Origin: Symbiodinium natans
Taxonomy: Eukaryota; Sar; Dinophyceae; Suessiales; Symbiodiniaceae
Length of the DNA: 64,000 bases
Direction: 5' to 3'
NCBI GenBank assembly: GCA_905221605.1
Contig: CAJNDS010000502.1
Coordinates: 703,501-767,500, forward strand
The position numbers and the translations under genes are program-made. Shown in pieces: positions 51,804-63,274 of this stretch; the first letter of the stretch is position 1; every line of letters starts with the position of its first letter. Under the pieces are notes generated by a model. It saw only the letters and a program-made list of their open reading frames with translations, was not told the DNA's origin and searched no databases.

Positions 51804-53017
51804 TGTATGTATGTATGTATGTATGTATGTATGTATGTGTGTGCGCGCGTTTGTTTATTTATGTTTACACGTTGTTGTATTGATATGCAACAAAGGATCC
51901 ATAATATCTTATTGTTCTTATACCGAGCTTATTATTCTTATATCGATATGCATCTACAGAGATACATAGATATACATATATACAGATACAGATCTATTTA
52001 TTCACATGTTCACATTAACATAAGCGCATGTGTGTATATATTTATATATTATACGATACATCGATTTTGGGACACACAGGTTCATTGATTCATGGACACA
52101 TACGTACGTCCTTACATATCTCCAGACATATCATACTTGCAGATACACAAATGTACAGAATAGCTATATGTATATATACATACGCGCCGTTCAGTATTTT
52201 TAGGACTTACACCTCATGGTTTCGTTTTTGGGCTGCCCAGGAGATGTAGGAAACTCGTCCGCCAATGCGTTTGTGAGCTTCCAGGGAAGGTTTTTGCTTG
52301 AGTTTCCAGGGGGTTTGGGATAGTTTGAATCTTAGCATCCCTAAACCCTAAACCCTAAACCCTAAGCCCTAAGCCCTAAACCCTAAACCCTATCTCGCTG
52401 CAGTGGAGATCTCTGACCTGGTTGCAGGACGACCATCGCCATGTGCAGGCTGCTGAGTGGTGCCGGCGAGCCTTTTCTTGGTAGCTGAATGAGTACACTT
52501 TACACATTTTGGGATACAGCAATCCCCCTACAGAACTGAAATTGTACACTTTTTCAAGCACCCACCTCTAAGCGTTGGAATTTAGAGTAGAATGATCTAA
52601 GTTCAGGGGGCGAATGGCGGCTTCGGCGATTTTAGCCTTATGGTCTAATCGGGCACGAAAGATCCTAATTCAGGACTCCAGACATGGCATCTTGATGAAA
52701 AGGGTATACATCTCACCCTGCCAGTTTTCAAGTTTTCTGGGACATCTTCATTGTTTCGGTTCGCCTGCGCATCTGCATGTCTGGCGTTGTACTCTTCCTT
52801 CGAATATTGGTGCACCATTTCAGATTGGTAGACTTAAGGCTTGGGATGTTCAGCATGTACTGGGTTTGGGGATCGGATCTAACCCCTAGAGCCCAATTCT
52901 TCTCAAAGTGTACTTGAGACCCTGGAGCAGACGAGCCTCAGGGCTGTTTAGGGAGGGTATAGGGTTTAGGGTTTAGGGTTTAGGGTTTGTTAGGGCTGTG
53001 AGGGTTGCCAATGCCAG
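51513..53017. other. Stretch without a recognised gene
   Basis: It contains a GTAT microsatellite (51768-51840), AT-rich sequence to about 52190, a CCCTAAA array (52340-52392) and a TTTAGGG array (about 52957-52988). Two open frames around 52500 and 52620-52890 have no recognisable domain. Confidence 0.5.
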
Positions 53018-53093
53018 GTGGGACCCGCGTCTGGTCGAGCTGACGACGGCGCTGAAGATGAGGCGGCGTCCATACATTCCCCTGTAAGGGTCC
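53018..53093 (+). CDS. Candidate exon, unidentified
   Basis: Acceptor AATGCCAG, then one base, then W-D-P-R-L-V-E-L-T-T-A-L-K-M-R-R-R-P-Y-I. A GT donor (CT|GTAAGGG) follows; alternatively the TAA there is a stop. Exon-like codon use; protein not recognised. Confidence 0.42.
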
Positions 53094-53567
53094 ATGTACC
53101 TCATTCTTGTGTACTTGGGCCCCAAAGTTCACTCAAGGTTTAGGAAGTTTAGGGAATGGAGTTAGTGGTGTCAAGGTTCTCGTCTCCTTGTAGGTTAGTA
53201 TGAAGCCAAATGGAACATCAAGAATAGGACTATACTTTGCCTACTGTAGCTACTACCTATGTCAAGATGCTACTACCTATGTCAAGACGCATGCCCGAAT
53301 GCGATTCTCGGGCGGTGCCTTTGTTTGTTTCACGAAGTGGGTGTGAGTGCTCTCTCTGTATTCTGTGAATGATACACCCTGAACTGACCCTAAACCCGAA
53401 ACGCTGAGCCCGAAACTCTAAACCCAAACTATTGCGAGCTCGATGTTTGTCTCCCTTGCAAGTCACTGAAGCCCTTTACCTCCCCAAGCGCTTCACCTCC
53501 TAAGACCCTAGATCTGAAAACTTCAGCAACCTTGAGTCCAAAAAGAAGCTAGCAGCCTCAGAAGACT

Positions 53568-53790
53568 CAACCCCCCCTCCCCCCCTCCCCCCCCTCCCCC
53601 CCTCCTCCCCCCCCTCCCCCCCCTCCCCCCCCTCCCCCCCCTCCCCCCCTCCCCCCCCCCCCCCCCTCCCCCCCTCCCCCCCCTCCCCCCCCTCCCCCCC
53701 CTCCCCCCCGCCCTCCCCCCCCCCCCTCCCCCCCCTCCCCCCCTCCCCCCCCCCCCTCCCCCCCCTCCCCCCCCTCCCCCCCCCCCCCCC
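53568..53790. repeat. Long C-tract with periodic T (CCCCCCCT units)
   Basis: About 220 bases of almost pure C with single T residues every 6-8 bases, reading GGGGGGGA on the minus strand. It could be a telomere-like array that lost its A/T bases or a slippage-expanded tract. C/A-rich degenerate sequence continues to about 54060. Confidence 0.95.
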
Positions 53791-54142
53791 AAAACGAAGT
53801 GCCTCAAACCCAAAGGCCCCGAAGCCACCCCCGACCCCCCAACAACAAGAGCCCTGAGCCCTGAAACTAACACCCTAAAAACCCTACAAACCCCCTCACA
53901 CCACCCTAAAACCACCCCAAAACCACCCCAAAAAACCCAAACAAACCCTTGAACCCTCAGACCTCCAAAAAACCTAGGCCCCCCCCCCCCCCAAAAAAAA
54001 AAAAAAACACAAAAGAAAACCGCTTGAACCTAAGACCCTCCAAAAAAGCCGCGTCTTCTAAAATCACCATTATTTCAATTTCTAAAAACCTTTATTTTAG
54101 TTTTCTTATTTAAAAGATTACCTTTCTGCTCCGGCCCACGAG

Positions 54143-54215
54143 GATCCCGGAGGTGGTGGAGGAGCGGTGTCGGCGGGCGCAGCAGCGGGCAAACTGCGGT
54201 CGGGGACCCGGGCCT
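54143..54215 (+). CDS. Candidate exon, unidentified
   Basis: Acceptor CCACGAG|G. The frame, shared with the preceding AG, reads R-I-P-E-V-V-E-E-R-C-R-R-A-Q-Q-R-A-N-C-G. A TTTAGGG array follows from about 54230. The donor is unclear. Possibly helical; not recognised. Confidence 0.35.
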
Positions 54216-54714
54216 TGTAGGGTTCGTAGGGTTTAGGGTTTAGGGTTTAGGGTCTAGGGTTTAGGGTTTCGGTTTAGGGTTTAGGGTTTAGGGACCCGGA
54301 CTTGTATGTTGAAGGGTCTTTAGGGTAGAGCGTGTTAGGGCGTTTAGGGTGCTTTTGGGGGTTTTAGGGTTTCAGGGGTTTGGGCTCTTAGGGTTTTAGG
54401 GGTTTAGGGTTGTAGGGTTTTAGGGTTGTGGGGTTTTTTGGGTTTTTAGGGTTTTAGGGTTTTGGGGTGTTTTTTTAGAGTTTTTAGGGTTTTAGGGTTT
54501 TGGGGTGTTGTAGGGTTTTTTGGGGTTCTTTAGGGTTTGGGGGTTTTAGGGTTGTTGAAGATTGGGGTGTCAAGGCAATTTGGGGGTTTAGGGTGGAGGG
54601 TTGTCATTTTTGTGGCGCAGAGTTTGGGTGTAGATATGAGGCCTTCAGGTCTCAGTTTGGGAGTCTGCGGGATCGACCTCCCCCAAACGTAAACCCGCGC
54701 AGAGTGACAGGTTG

Positions 54715-54898
54715 GGATGTTCCCTTTCACACTAGTCCTGAATAGGGATCACAGTACCCCCTATGTTAGTCCCCTATTATAGTCCCCTATCATAGTCCCC
54801 TATTATAGTCCCCTATTATAGTCCCCTATTCTAGTCCCCTATTCTAGTCCCCTATTATTAAGGACTGGACTGGACTGTTAGTACAAGGGGGAACATCC
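54715..54898. mobile_element. Inverted-repeat element with internal 12-bp tandem repeat, family C
   Basis: Ends GGATGTTCCC (54715-54724) and GGGAACATCC (54889-54898) are perfect inverted repeats of 10 bp. The inside has about eight AGTCCCCTATTA units (54760-54860) and AAGGACTGGACTGGACTG. Related GGGATGTT...CAGTCCT sequences occur near 33366 and 1830. No coding capacity. Confidence 0.65.
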
Positions 54899-55699
54899 TG
54901 GCAGGGAAGGTGGGAACACTTGGCATCCTGCAGCCGGAAGAGCCGTAGAGTCCCCGCCAGAGGGCCCTCGCAGGGGCCTTCGGTTAACAGTGGGGCCCCT
55001 GGTTGAGAGACGTTTGGGTTTAGGTTTTTGTTAATATAAGATATATATAATTTATTTATATTTATATTTATATTTATATTTATATGTATACTTATATGTA
55101 TTTTATTATTTATTTTTGCTCTTTTTTTTGGGGGGGGGGGGGGGGTGGGGGTGGGGTGTGTTTGGGGTTTAGGGTTCAGGGCTGCGGCTTGGGGATGTAG
55201 GGCTTTAGGGTCTGGGGTGTTTAGCCCTTTCCGGGTCGGTGAGGGCCCTGTGGTACCCTACCCCTCCTTTTTTGGGTTCAAGGTTCCCTTATACTTCAGG
55301 TACCCAACCTTAGAAAGGGTACTCTTATTATGGTATGGTTAATTAGCTGGGCTCACCAAGTAAGTGCTAGACCATAAACCCTGAATCCCAAACTGAAGAC
55401 CCTGAGAGACATTGCAGGCCTCCTGGCGCAAACACACCACGCGCGGACCTCAGACAAAATCCTTTCGGAGTCAATCCTACGCCTCGGGTATATATAGGCT
55501 CTTTCTGTTGATATAGACCCCTAAAACCTAAAACTCCTAAAACACCCTGAAGGCCTTCCTCCTGAACCCCTAAAACCCCTTAATCTCTGGTTGTTTCATG
55601 ATCGCATGGTATACGTAACTCTTGCTACATCCTAGAAGCACTCACCACCCTATTAAGCACCACGATATCTGATGGATGGTGAGTTGCCGAGTTAGAGTG

Positions 55700-55720
55700 G
55701 CAGCGAGCGAGCGAGCGAGC

Positions 55721-55753
<33 letters not shown>

Positions 55754-55790
55754 CGAGAGAGCGAGAGAGAGAGAGAGACAGACAGAGTTT
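55700..55790. repeat. GAGA/GCGA microsatellite
   Basis: About 80 bases of GCGA then GAGA repeats. A nearby TTTATA microsatellite and poly-G run lie at 55030-55146. Confidence 0.9.
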
Positions 55791-56105
55791 TCTTTGGGCT
55801 CAAGTTGGGAAGACCCAGCCCCCAAAATCAGCAGCACTCATCGAGCCTGCAGGGCGCAGTCCTGTCAGACATTTCGCGGACGAAAGGGAGAGGCCTTGGA
55901 GGAAATCGGGGTTTTAACGGCAAGCCCGATCAAGTACGACCGCCTATCTGGACGCCAAGATGATCCCTGATGAAAGAAGTCAGAGATGGAGTGAGAGGCA
56001 GAGCAAGAGAGCAAGACTGAATGAAGGAGGGTCCGCCAACCAACACCCAAGCCCCCAAGCCGAAAGCCTGAGCCCCACGCCCATATCATCCCCTTCCTGC
56101 CCCAG

Positions 56106-56234
56106 GCCTGGGCTAGTGCTGATGACCTCCTGCACATTTGGGACTATCACCGGGAGAACCCCGAGGTTAGGGCGGCTGAGGGTTTTGCCGTGGAGCTTGG
56201 GGTGTTTCTGTGGTTCTTCCACGCCACGCTTTAA
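56106..56234 (+). CDS. Candidate exon, relatively long, unidentified
   Basis: Acceptor GCCCCAG. The frame reads A-W-A-S-A-D-D-L-L-H-I-W-D-Y-H-R-E-N-P-E and then V-R-A-A-E-G-F-A-V-E-L-G-V-F-L-W-F-F-H before a TAA at 56232-56234. It may instead splice out at a GT after N-P-E (GAG|GTTAGGG). Coding character is good, and the aromatic-rich sequence looks like a folded domain. I do not recognise the family. Confidence 0.42.
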   Translation, partial: AWASADDLLHIWDYHRENPEVRAAEGFAVELGVFLWFFHATL

Positions 56235-56826
56235 GCTCCAGTATGGCAGGAAGAGGGCTACTGTGAATCTTCTGCAGGGCTTTGGCCAGAGTAACCTTTT
56301 GAGTGATAGGATCCCTTATCAACGTAATCTACTAGAAGGGTACTTAACGTTGGGCAGGTTACAGTCTACATCTTATTATGGAGGTATTATGTGCTCCGAC
56401 CCCCTTTATTGGTTGAAACATAGTAGAGCACATTGTTGCGCTTCATGTTCCCTTCACGAAGGAAATAGTATTCTTCTTGCTTTCCACTTTTCCATAGTCA
56501 CACTATTCATGCTTTTCTCTTTCTCATGTGTGCCATGTAGTTGAATTGCAAGGGATAACCCCAAAGTGCATTCCTTGACTACAGGGAACCCTAAAACCCA
56601 AGCCCCAAACCGTGCCTAACCCAAACAAAACTCGGAACCCCCAAACCAAGCCCTAAACTCCCCAAACCCTGAATCTCCCGAAGCCCTAAACTAAACCCTC
56701 GGTGAGTGAGCCATCCCCAGGTAGCCCTAAACCCTAAACCCTAAGCCCCAAACCCTAAACCCTAAACCCTAAGCCCTAAACCCTAAAACCCTAAACCCTA
56801 AACCCGTGAGTGAGAGCCATGTCCAG

Positions 56827-56904
56827 GTCCTGATGGTGCCGGCCGACTCAGCCATCGTCTCCGTCGCGGCGGTGCCGCCGCGGCCCGGGATCTTCGACCG
56901 CAGC
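56827..56904 (+). CDS. Candidate exon, unidentified
   Basis: Acceptor GTCCAG downstream of a CCCTAAA array (56730-56807). It reads V-L-M-V-P-A-D-S-A-I-V-S-V-A-A-V-P-P-R-P and then G-I-F-D-R-S before a GC donor (AGC|GCAGGGG). 26 codons, phase 0 at both ends. Possibly a beta-strand-rich domain; not recognised. Confidence 0.42.
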
Positions 56905-56944
56905 GCAGGGGAGCCCAGGAACAGCCTTTTGTTCATTAGAGCTG

Positions 56945-57125
56945 TTATGATTAAATGATGACTATAGCTATTATGATTATTATTTCTGATTATTATTATG
57001 ACTACAGTTATTATGATTATTATGCTATTATGATGATTATGACTATAGCTATTATGACTATAGTTCTTATGATTATTATGACAGTATAGTTACTATGATT
57101 ATTATGACTATGATTCTGGTTATTT
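56945..57125. repeat. ATTATGACT-type microsatellite
   Basis: Irregular repeats of TTATGATTATTATGACTATA. Followed by poly-G and a T/G-rich stretch without a gene up to about 57540. Confidence 0.85.
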
Positions 57126-57543
57126 TATTCACTCAACGCTAATTTGGGGCGGGGGGGGGGGGGTTGAGTTTGTTTGCTTTTTTTCCTTGAGTGGTTTGGT
57201 TTTTAGTTTAGGGGGCTTTTTGTTTGTTATTGTTGTTTTTATTTGGGGCGGTTCGTTTTTTGTCTGGGTCTTGGGTCGGGGTTTCGGGTTTTCTTTAAGG
57301 ATTCAGGCTTTAGGTTTTAGGGTGTGGCATGGTTTGGGTTGTTGTAGGCTTTAGGGTTTAGATTCTAAGGTTTGAGGGTGTAGCGTGCTTTAGGGCCATG
57401 GGGTTTCGCGCTCCCCGGAGCGGGGCCACCAGCCCGTTTTTTTCACATCTTTTATCGCCAAGCCACCCTGTGCCATTGGTTCAGGAGGGTTTACGGATCA
57501 GGGTCTTGGGAGGTATGACCATGCTCCATGTACCCAGCCGCAG

Positions 57544-57576
57544 GTAAACTGGCTGCTCGTGATCTGCACCAGGCTC
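57544..57576 (+). CDS. Candidate small exon, unidentified
   Basis: After CAGCCGCAG the frame reads V-N-W-L-L-V-I-C-T-R and meets a possible GC donor (CAG|GCTCACC). Very short, so tentative. Confidence 0.25.
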
Positions 57577-60085
57577 ACCGTCTCGTCCTCAGACGTGTGC
57601 TTGCGACGATGATGCCAGGGTCTACTGCGCAGGGAGTGTGATCATAAATCGAGGACACACAGTGCGACCTTATTCCCTTCAAAACTGGGTGCCTAAACCC
57701 TAAGCCCTCTACCCACAACCCTAAACCCTAAACCCTAAACCCTAAACCCTAAACCCTAAACCCTAAACCACGTAGATCCAGCCAACGAAACGACCTGGGC
57801 TTCCAAGAGAGGTGAGCCTGGTCGGCCTGCATCACACGCCCTCGGCCTCGAGGCTCTATAGGCCAGGGCCGCGATTGCCGCGACCCATATCCCCTTTGGG
57901 AAGTAGTTTATATCTATTTAGTTTTATTTATTTGTGTTTTTTGATGTTGTTTCTATTTTTAATTTTAGTTTGTTTATATAAAACCCAAGAGGATAGTAAA
58001 CATTATTTTTTATTAAGGTTCTAAGGGGAGTATACCGACTGAACCCTCGAAAAATCAACACAGCCCCGAAAGATAAGTACAACTATCAATGGATTTTCTA
58101 AATTTGTAAAGCTAGTCCTAGAGCTTGGCTGATATCCTTTTGGATTAAGGGTGTGGACTTTAGCAGTTTTGGGGTTCGGATTTCGCTCCCTATGCGCCCC
58201 CGCGCCTCCCAACCCAGAAGCCATCAGCCCAATAGTGTTCCTTCGAGAACCCAAACCTCAGCGAAAACCCAAACCGTAAACCCCAAACCCAAAACTGCCC
58301 AAAACCCTAAACCCCCTGAACCGCCCCTTAGATCCCCTGAACTGCAACCCGTGAACCCGGATGAACCGAATCTTCAACCCTATAAGCCCTCAACCCCAAA
58401 CCCTAAACCCCCTATAAACCCGAAACCCTAAACCCTAAACCCCAAACCCTAGGCCACCTATAAACCCTGAATCCTAAACCCTAAACCCTAATTAAACCCT
58501 AAACCACCCATAAACCCTAAACCCCAACCCCAAAACCCTAAACCCCAAGCCCGAAGCCCTGAACCCCATTTAAGCGGATTCGTTTTGCTGCCTTTGAGGG
58601 AGAGCAGGGAGACCTCCAGCTCCAGCCGCAGAGCAAAGGAAGGCTGTGGGGGAGGGGGGGGGGGGGGGGGGGTGGGGGTTTGGAGTTTGGGGTTTGGGGT
58701 TTGGGGTTTGGGGTTTGGGGTTTGAGGTTTGGGGTTTGGGGTTTGGGGTTTGGGGTTTGGGGTTTGGGGTTTTGGGGTTTTGGGGTTTTGGGGTGTAGGG
58801 TTTGGGGGAAGCGGGCCTTTCAAGACTTTCAAGAGTTGGGGATGGCGTTTACATGCTTGCAGAGGTTAGAGCTTGCAACGTTCCATTCCGATTTCGGCCC
58901 CAACGTGCCTGGCTCGTCCATGCATCGAGATAGCAGCGAGCGAGTAGCTTCGAGGGCAGGGTTGAGGGTTTCAGAGTCTAGGACGTGTGGCTGTTTCCGA
59001 AAATAGGGGGAGCACCCCTTTTCATACTCCAAATATCTCCAAATAGAAGAGAATTCCCAGAAAGGGATCCCCCAAAAAGGGTACCCCTATGTTCGGAAAC
59101 CCCATTTGGGGTCTAGGGAGATTCCCAGAAAGGGATCCCCAAAAAGGGTACCCCCTATGATCGGAAAGCCCCAGTTTGGGGGTCTTAGGGGAGGATTGAG
59201 AGGCTGAGCTTCGCCAACCGCCATGCTGCAAGCCTCAGTGTGCTAGAGGGCTTTGCAAACCTGGCTCTTAGCAGGGAATGAGGGAAGGGCCCTATATAAA
59301 TAAATATATATATGTATATATATGTAATATGTATATTATATATATATATATATATTATATGTATGTATGTATATATGTATATAGTCTTTCAGGGACTGTA
59401 TAGGGTCCCTCATTCCCTCATTCCCTACTGAGAAACAGCCAGTTTGCGGGGGTTGCTTGAGCCCCAAACCCGCCCATCAGAGGCCCACCAGGCATGACCG
59501 GTGCCGGTGGCTACCTGCCGCCAGGCAAGGCCCATGCCTGCAGGGCGAAATCGGGCTAGGATTCAGGATTTGGGGGGGTTTTGGTGCTGTGTTTGGCTTC
59601 AAAAGTCAAGGGCTGCCAGAGTCTGGGAGAAGCGGACATTGTAGAAGAAAGGGAGATGCGAGCATGTGGCACCCCCAATGCCGCAATTGCGTGTCAAGCA
59701 CATGTACTGTAGTCTTGAGAATCCATGCACCTCTCACTGCTTGACATCCTCACCGGGCACAGGAGGAGGGGTTTAGGGTTTAGGGTTTAGGGTCTAGGCT
59801 CTAGGCTCTAGGGGCTCTATGGTCTAGGGTCTAGGGTCTAGGGTCTATACGGTTTAGGGTTTAGGGTTTAGGGAAGCAAACACGCACAGCTGCGCTGCCC
59901 ACAATGTGGGAGTGCACACATACGACGGTCCAGGCGATATTTCTAGACGCATCGCCCAGGGCACCTCAGGTGCTAAATCCTGAACCCAAGGCTTAGGGCG
60001 AAACCCCTAAACCCTAAACCCTAACCCTAAACCCTAACCCTAAACCCTAAACCCTAAACCCTAAAATGTTTATGCCCCTCCGCAG
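57577..60085. other. Stretch without a recognised gene
   Basis: It holds CCCTAAA arrays (57719-57769, 58385-58500, 60005-60065) and a TTTGGGG variant array of about 15 copies (58680-58800). Also present are family B inverted arms (58993-59101), a TATATG microsatellite (59298-59383) and a TCTAGGG variant block (59788-59850). A short open frame around 58840-59000 overlaps an island of normal composition but is not recognisable. Confidence 0.5.
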
Positions 60086-60193
60086 TTTACGGGCTTTTGC
60101 TCTTCCTGGGAGGAGGCGGCTCCAGCACGGCCCCAGCACATGCGGAGTCTCTGCGGCTGGTGGCCCTCGAGGGCTACAGCGCCCGGTGGCCTG
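60086..60193 (+). CDS. Candidate exon, unidentified
   Basis: Acceptor CTCCGCAG after a CCCTAAA array. Frame Y-G-L-L-L-F-L-G-G-G-G-S-S-T-A-P-A-H-A-E and then S-L-R-L-V-A-L-E-G-Y-S-A-R-W-P-G, ending at a possible GT donor (CCTG|GTGGTTAGG). TTTAGGG arrays follow from 60217. Not recognised. Confidence 0.4.
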
Positions 60194-61690
60194 GTGGTTA
60201 GGTTGTCGCGATGCGGTTTAGGGTTTAGGGTTTAGGGTTTAGGGTTTAGGGTTTAGGCTTTAGGCTTTAGGGTTTAGGGTTTAGGGTTAAGGGTTAGGGT
60301 CTAGGGTTTAGGGTCTAGGGTCTAGGGTCTAGGGTCTATAGGGTCTAGGGTTTGGGGTTTAGGGTTTAGGGCATAAGGGTTTGGGGCATAAGGGGCCAAT
60401 ATTCAGTTGTGGTGCTTAAAGGGGCTTTGAGGTTGTAAGGGTTTAGGGTTTCAAGATGGCACAGAACAGAACAAAGCAAAGCAAAACGAAAAACAAAGCA
60501 ACACAAAAAACAAACAATGTACACGAAACAAAGCAAAAACAAGTCCAAACAAAACAAAGCAACATAAAGCAAAGCAAAAGCAACAAAAGCAAAAAACAAA
60601 GCAGATGAGGCACGCACCGACGGCGCGATGTTTCACCTCGTCCGTCCGGGCCCCTTTGTGTTTTTTTAAGGGAGGGGGGGACTCTGAAGCCTTGGACCCA
60701 TTGGAAGGCATTCAAGTTCATATGAGCCCTGGCGGTTTTAGGGTTTAGGGTTTGAAGTTTAAGAGCTAAGCACGAGACCCAACCCGTTTCACAACTCTTT
60801 CTGATTCAGAAACCAAGATCCGCATGGAAAAGGGTTCTTACTTGTTGCTTGCAAGCCATGTCCATGCTGCTGCGCCACTAATGACAGTGCCTCTATTTTG
60901 CTGGAAGGTTCAGGGTAAGCTACAAAGTAGGGTTTTGAGAACTACCCAAAGCAGTCCCTTTTATTAACTGGGGCTACCCACTTCTGAACCGACTTGAGCT
61001 TACCCCAGACCCCAGGGAGGATCCAAAAATTGTTTACCTCCCCCCCCCCCCAAAAAAAAAAAAAAAAAAAAACTTCCTTGTAAGGGGCAGTATCGGGAGT
61101 TTGTTTTTAAGCAAATAGTAGTTATGATTCAGGATTGAGGGTTTAGGGACTGAGGGGTTGTGGGCTTTTAGGGTTTAGGGTATTTACTTGGGACTAGATT
61201 TGCCTACGCTTTAGTAGGTTCTCCCCTTAATTCGTAGGTATAACCCATAAAACCTCTAGGTTCCAGGTAGTTTCCCAAAACAATCCCTCCCATAAACTCG
61301 AAAAGTTCCAGAGGCCACACAGCAGATGGGCACATCCTCCTGGGCTGCGGGGCTCCGCAGGCCGGGATGAGGGGTTGCTTTAGGGTGTTGGGGATCTTTT
61401 TTTGTGATTTTCTTGGGGTTGTTCGGGTGTCGGCTTTTGTTTTTTTTTTTTTTTTTTTTTGTTTTGTAATTTTTTTGCTGGGAGGGGGGGATTTGCAGCT
61501 CTTGAGTTTAAGGTTCATTGTTTGATAAGGGCTTTGGGGTTTGTGGCTTCTGGGTTTCGGGCTTTCGGCACAATACTCGTGGTTTGCCGGGTCCGAGAGC
61601 TGCTCTCAATGACTCAAGACACAGGCACCCTAAACCCCCGCACTCCGAAACACCTGAGATTAGGATTGATGGTTTGAGGCTTCAGGGTTT
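60194..61690. other. Stretch without a recognised gene
   Basis: TTTAGGG and TCTAGGG arrays (60217-60375), an AAAGCAAAACA-rich low-complexity block (60465-60605), an A-run near 61054-61072 and a T-run at 61440-61460. Open frames on the minus strand over the A-rich block are low complexity. Confidence 0.5.
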
Positions 61691-61822
61691 TTGCGGAAAG
61701 TCGACGTTTCGGGAGGTCTACGAGCTGGCATACTCCCGCGAGGCGGGTTGGCCGCGCGCTCAGTTCAGCTGGCATGTGGTTCTCAGCTGCTTCCCTGGAA
61801 AGCCCATGCTACACGACCATGG
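61691..61822 (+). CDS. Candidate exon, unidentified
   Basis: The frame reads C-G-K-S-T-F-R-E-V-Y-E-L-A-Y-S-R-E-A-G-W and then P-R-A-Q-F-S-W-H-V-V-L-S-C-F-P-G-K-P-M. The exon may really begin at GAG|GTC near 61713. Composition and codon use contrast with the degenerate telomere-like sequence around it. Family not recognised. Confidence 0.42.
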
Positions 61823-61879
61823 GGTTTCGGGTTTGGGGTTTAGCGGCTGAATCAACCTAGGGGTAGCTGGGGTTAAGGG

Positions 61880-62068
61880 TAAAAGGAGGGACCCCCAGAA
61901 GGGACCCTTAGTCTGATTCCCCTATATAACCCTTCTATATACCTTATATTATAGTCCCCCTATATAACCCTTCTATATACCTTATATATAATAGTCCCCC
62001 TATACCTAAGTAGCCCCCAACTAACCTCTGAAGAACCCCGAACATCCCTCATAAGGGTTCCTCCTTTA
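61880..62068. mobile_element. Inverted-repeat element, family D (TAAAAGGAGGGACC ends)
   Basis: TAAAAGGAGGGACC at the left and GGGTTCCTCCTTTA at the right are inverted repeats with small differences. The inside has a 43-bp tandem duplication containing CCCTATATAACCCTTCTATA. A related copy occupies about 62555-62718 (CAAGGAGGGACC at the left, AAGGGTCCCTTA at the right). Confidence 0.6.
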
Positions 62069-63274
62069 GACCCTTGACTGGGACTACAGCATGCCCCCCA
62101 AGAGAGGCACCCGGTGCCGGGTTTGGGTGCTACTATCCCCTCACTAAGCCCCGAAACCCCTAAGGCCCGACACGTTCAGGGTCTTTCACGGGGTGGAGGG
62201 CTGAGCTTCAAATTCCCCTAAGCCCCGAAATCCTAAATCCCCTAACCCACCCCCCCCCCCCCCCCCCCCCCACAAAAAAAATAAAATTCTCAGAACCCCA
62301 ATGCCTAAATCTTTGGCAAGGTTCACGTCCAAATGCCGGCTTGTGCGACACGCTGGCGGCTTCCAAGCTCGAGTGCACCGGGCCTGGCAACTTCTGAAAC
62401 TTCAGGGATAAAAGGAGGTGAGGAGTTTTAGGGTTTAGGGTTTAGGGTTTTGGACCCTTGGGTGACATACCCCCCCTTGAAACCCCCTCCCTTAAGAACC
62501 CCGATGAGAAAGGTTGAGGCCGTACCTTGAGGTTCACAGGAAGTCAAGAGTAAGGGGTACAAGGAGGGACCCCCGGAAGCTGGAAGGGACCCTGAATCTT
62601 ATTTCCCCTACATAAACCCCCATATATACCTTATAAAGTCCCCATATACCGAAGTAGCCCCCCCCCAAATAACCCCTAAACAACCCCCTAAGGTCCCTAA
62701 TAAGGGTCCCTTAAAGCAAGACCCGAAGAACCTAACACCCGAAACCCCTTCCGACCTCCAAACCCCTGAATGAATAAAATCTGAACCTCCAAGTCTCTGA
62801 ACCTCTAGACCTCTAAATTTCCATAAACCTACGCCCTATTTCAGGCTGCTGCTCTGGAGCCTGAGGTTTGGGCTTTAAGGGTTTTGGGAGGATTTGGGGT
62901 TTAGGTTTAGGTTGTTTAGGGGTGGAGGGTTGAGGGGTTGAGGGGTTTGGGGTTTGGGGCCGGGGTTTCGAAGAACTTGGGGTTCAGGGTTTCGCATCGC
63001 ACACGGCTGAGGCGGGATCTTTTACATTTGTCCTGGAGATCAACTGGGTGCGGACCTCAGGGGATCGAAATCACCTTCCAAAGCAGCCGTATGGCTTCAT
63101 CTACTGCTCCTTTTCGGGTACGCGAAGATAAGACCCTAAAGTCCTAACCCTCCACCCTTTTCAGGATTTGGGATTTATATTTTAGGGGCATAAGGTCTTT
63201 GGGATCCTGTACGACCCCCCACCGTATCAGCCTCTAAACCCCACACAGGTAGCAAGAACCAAGTTTTTCTTCAG

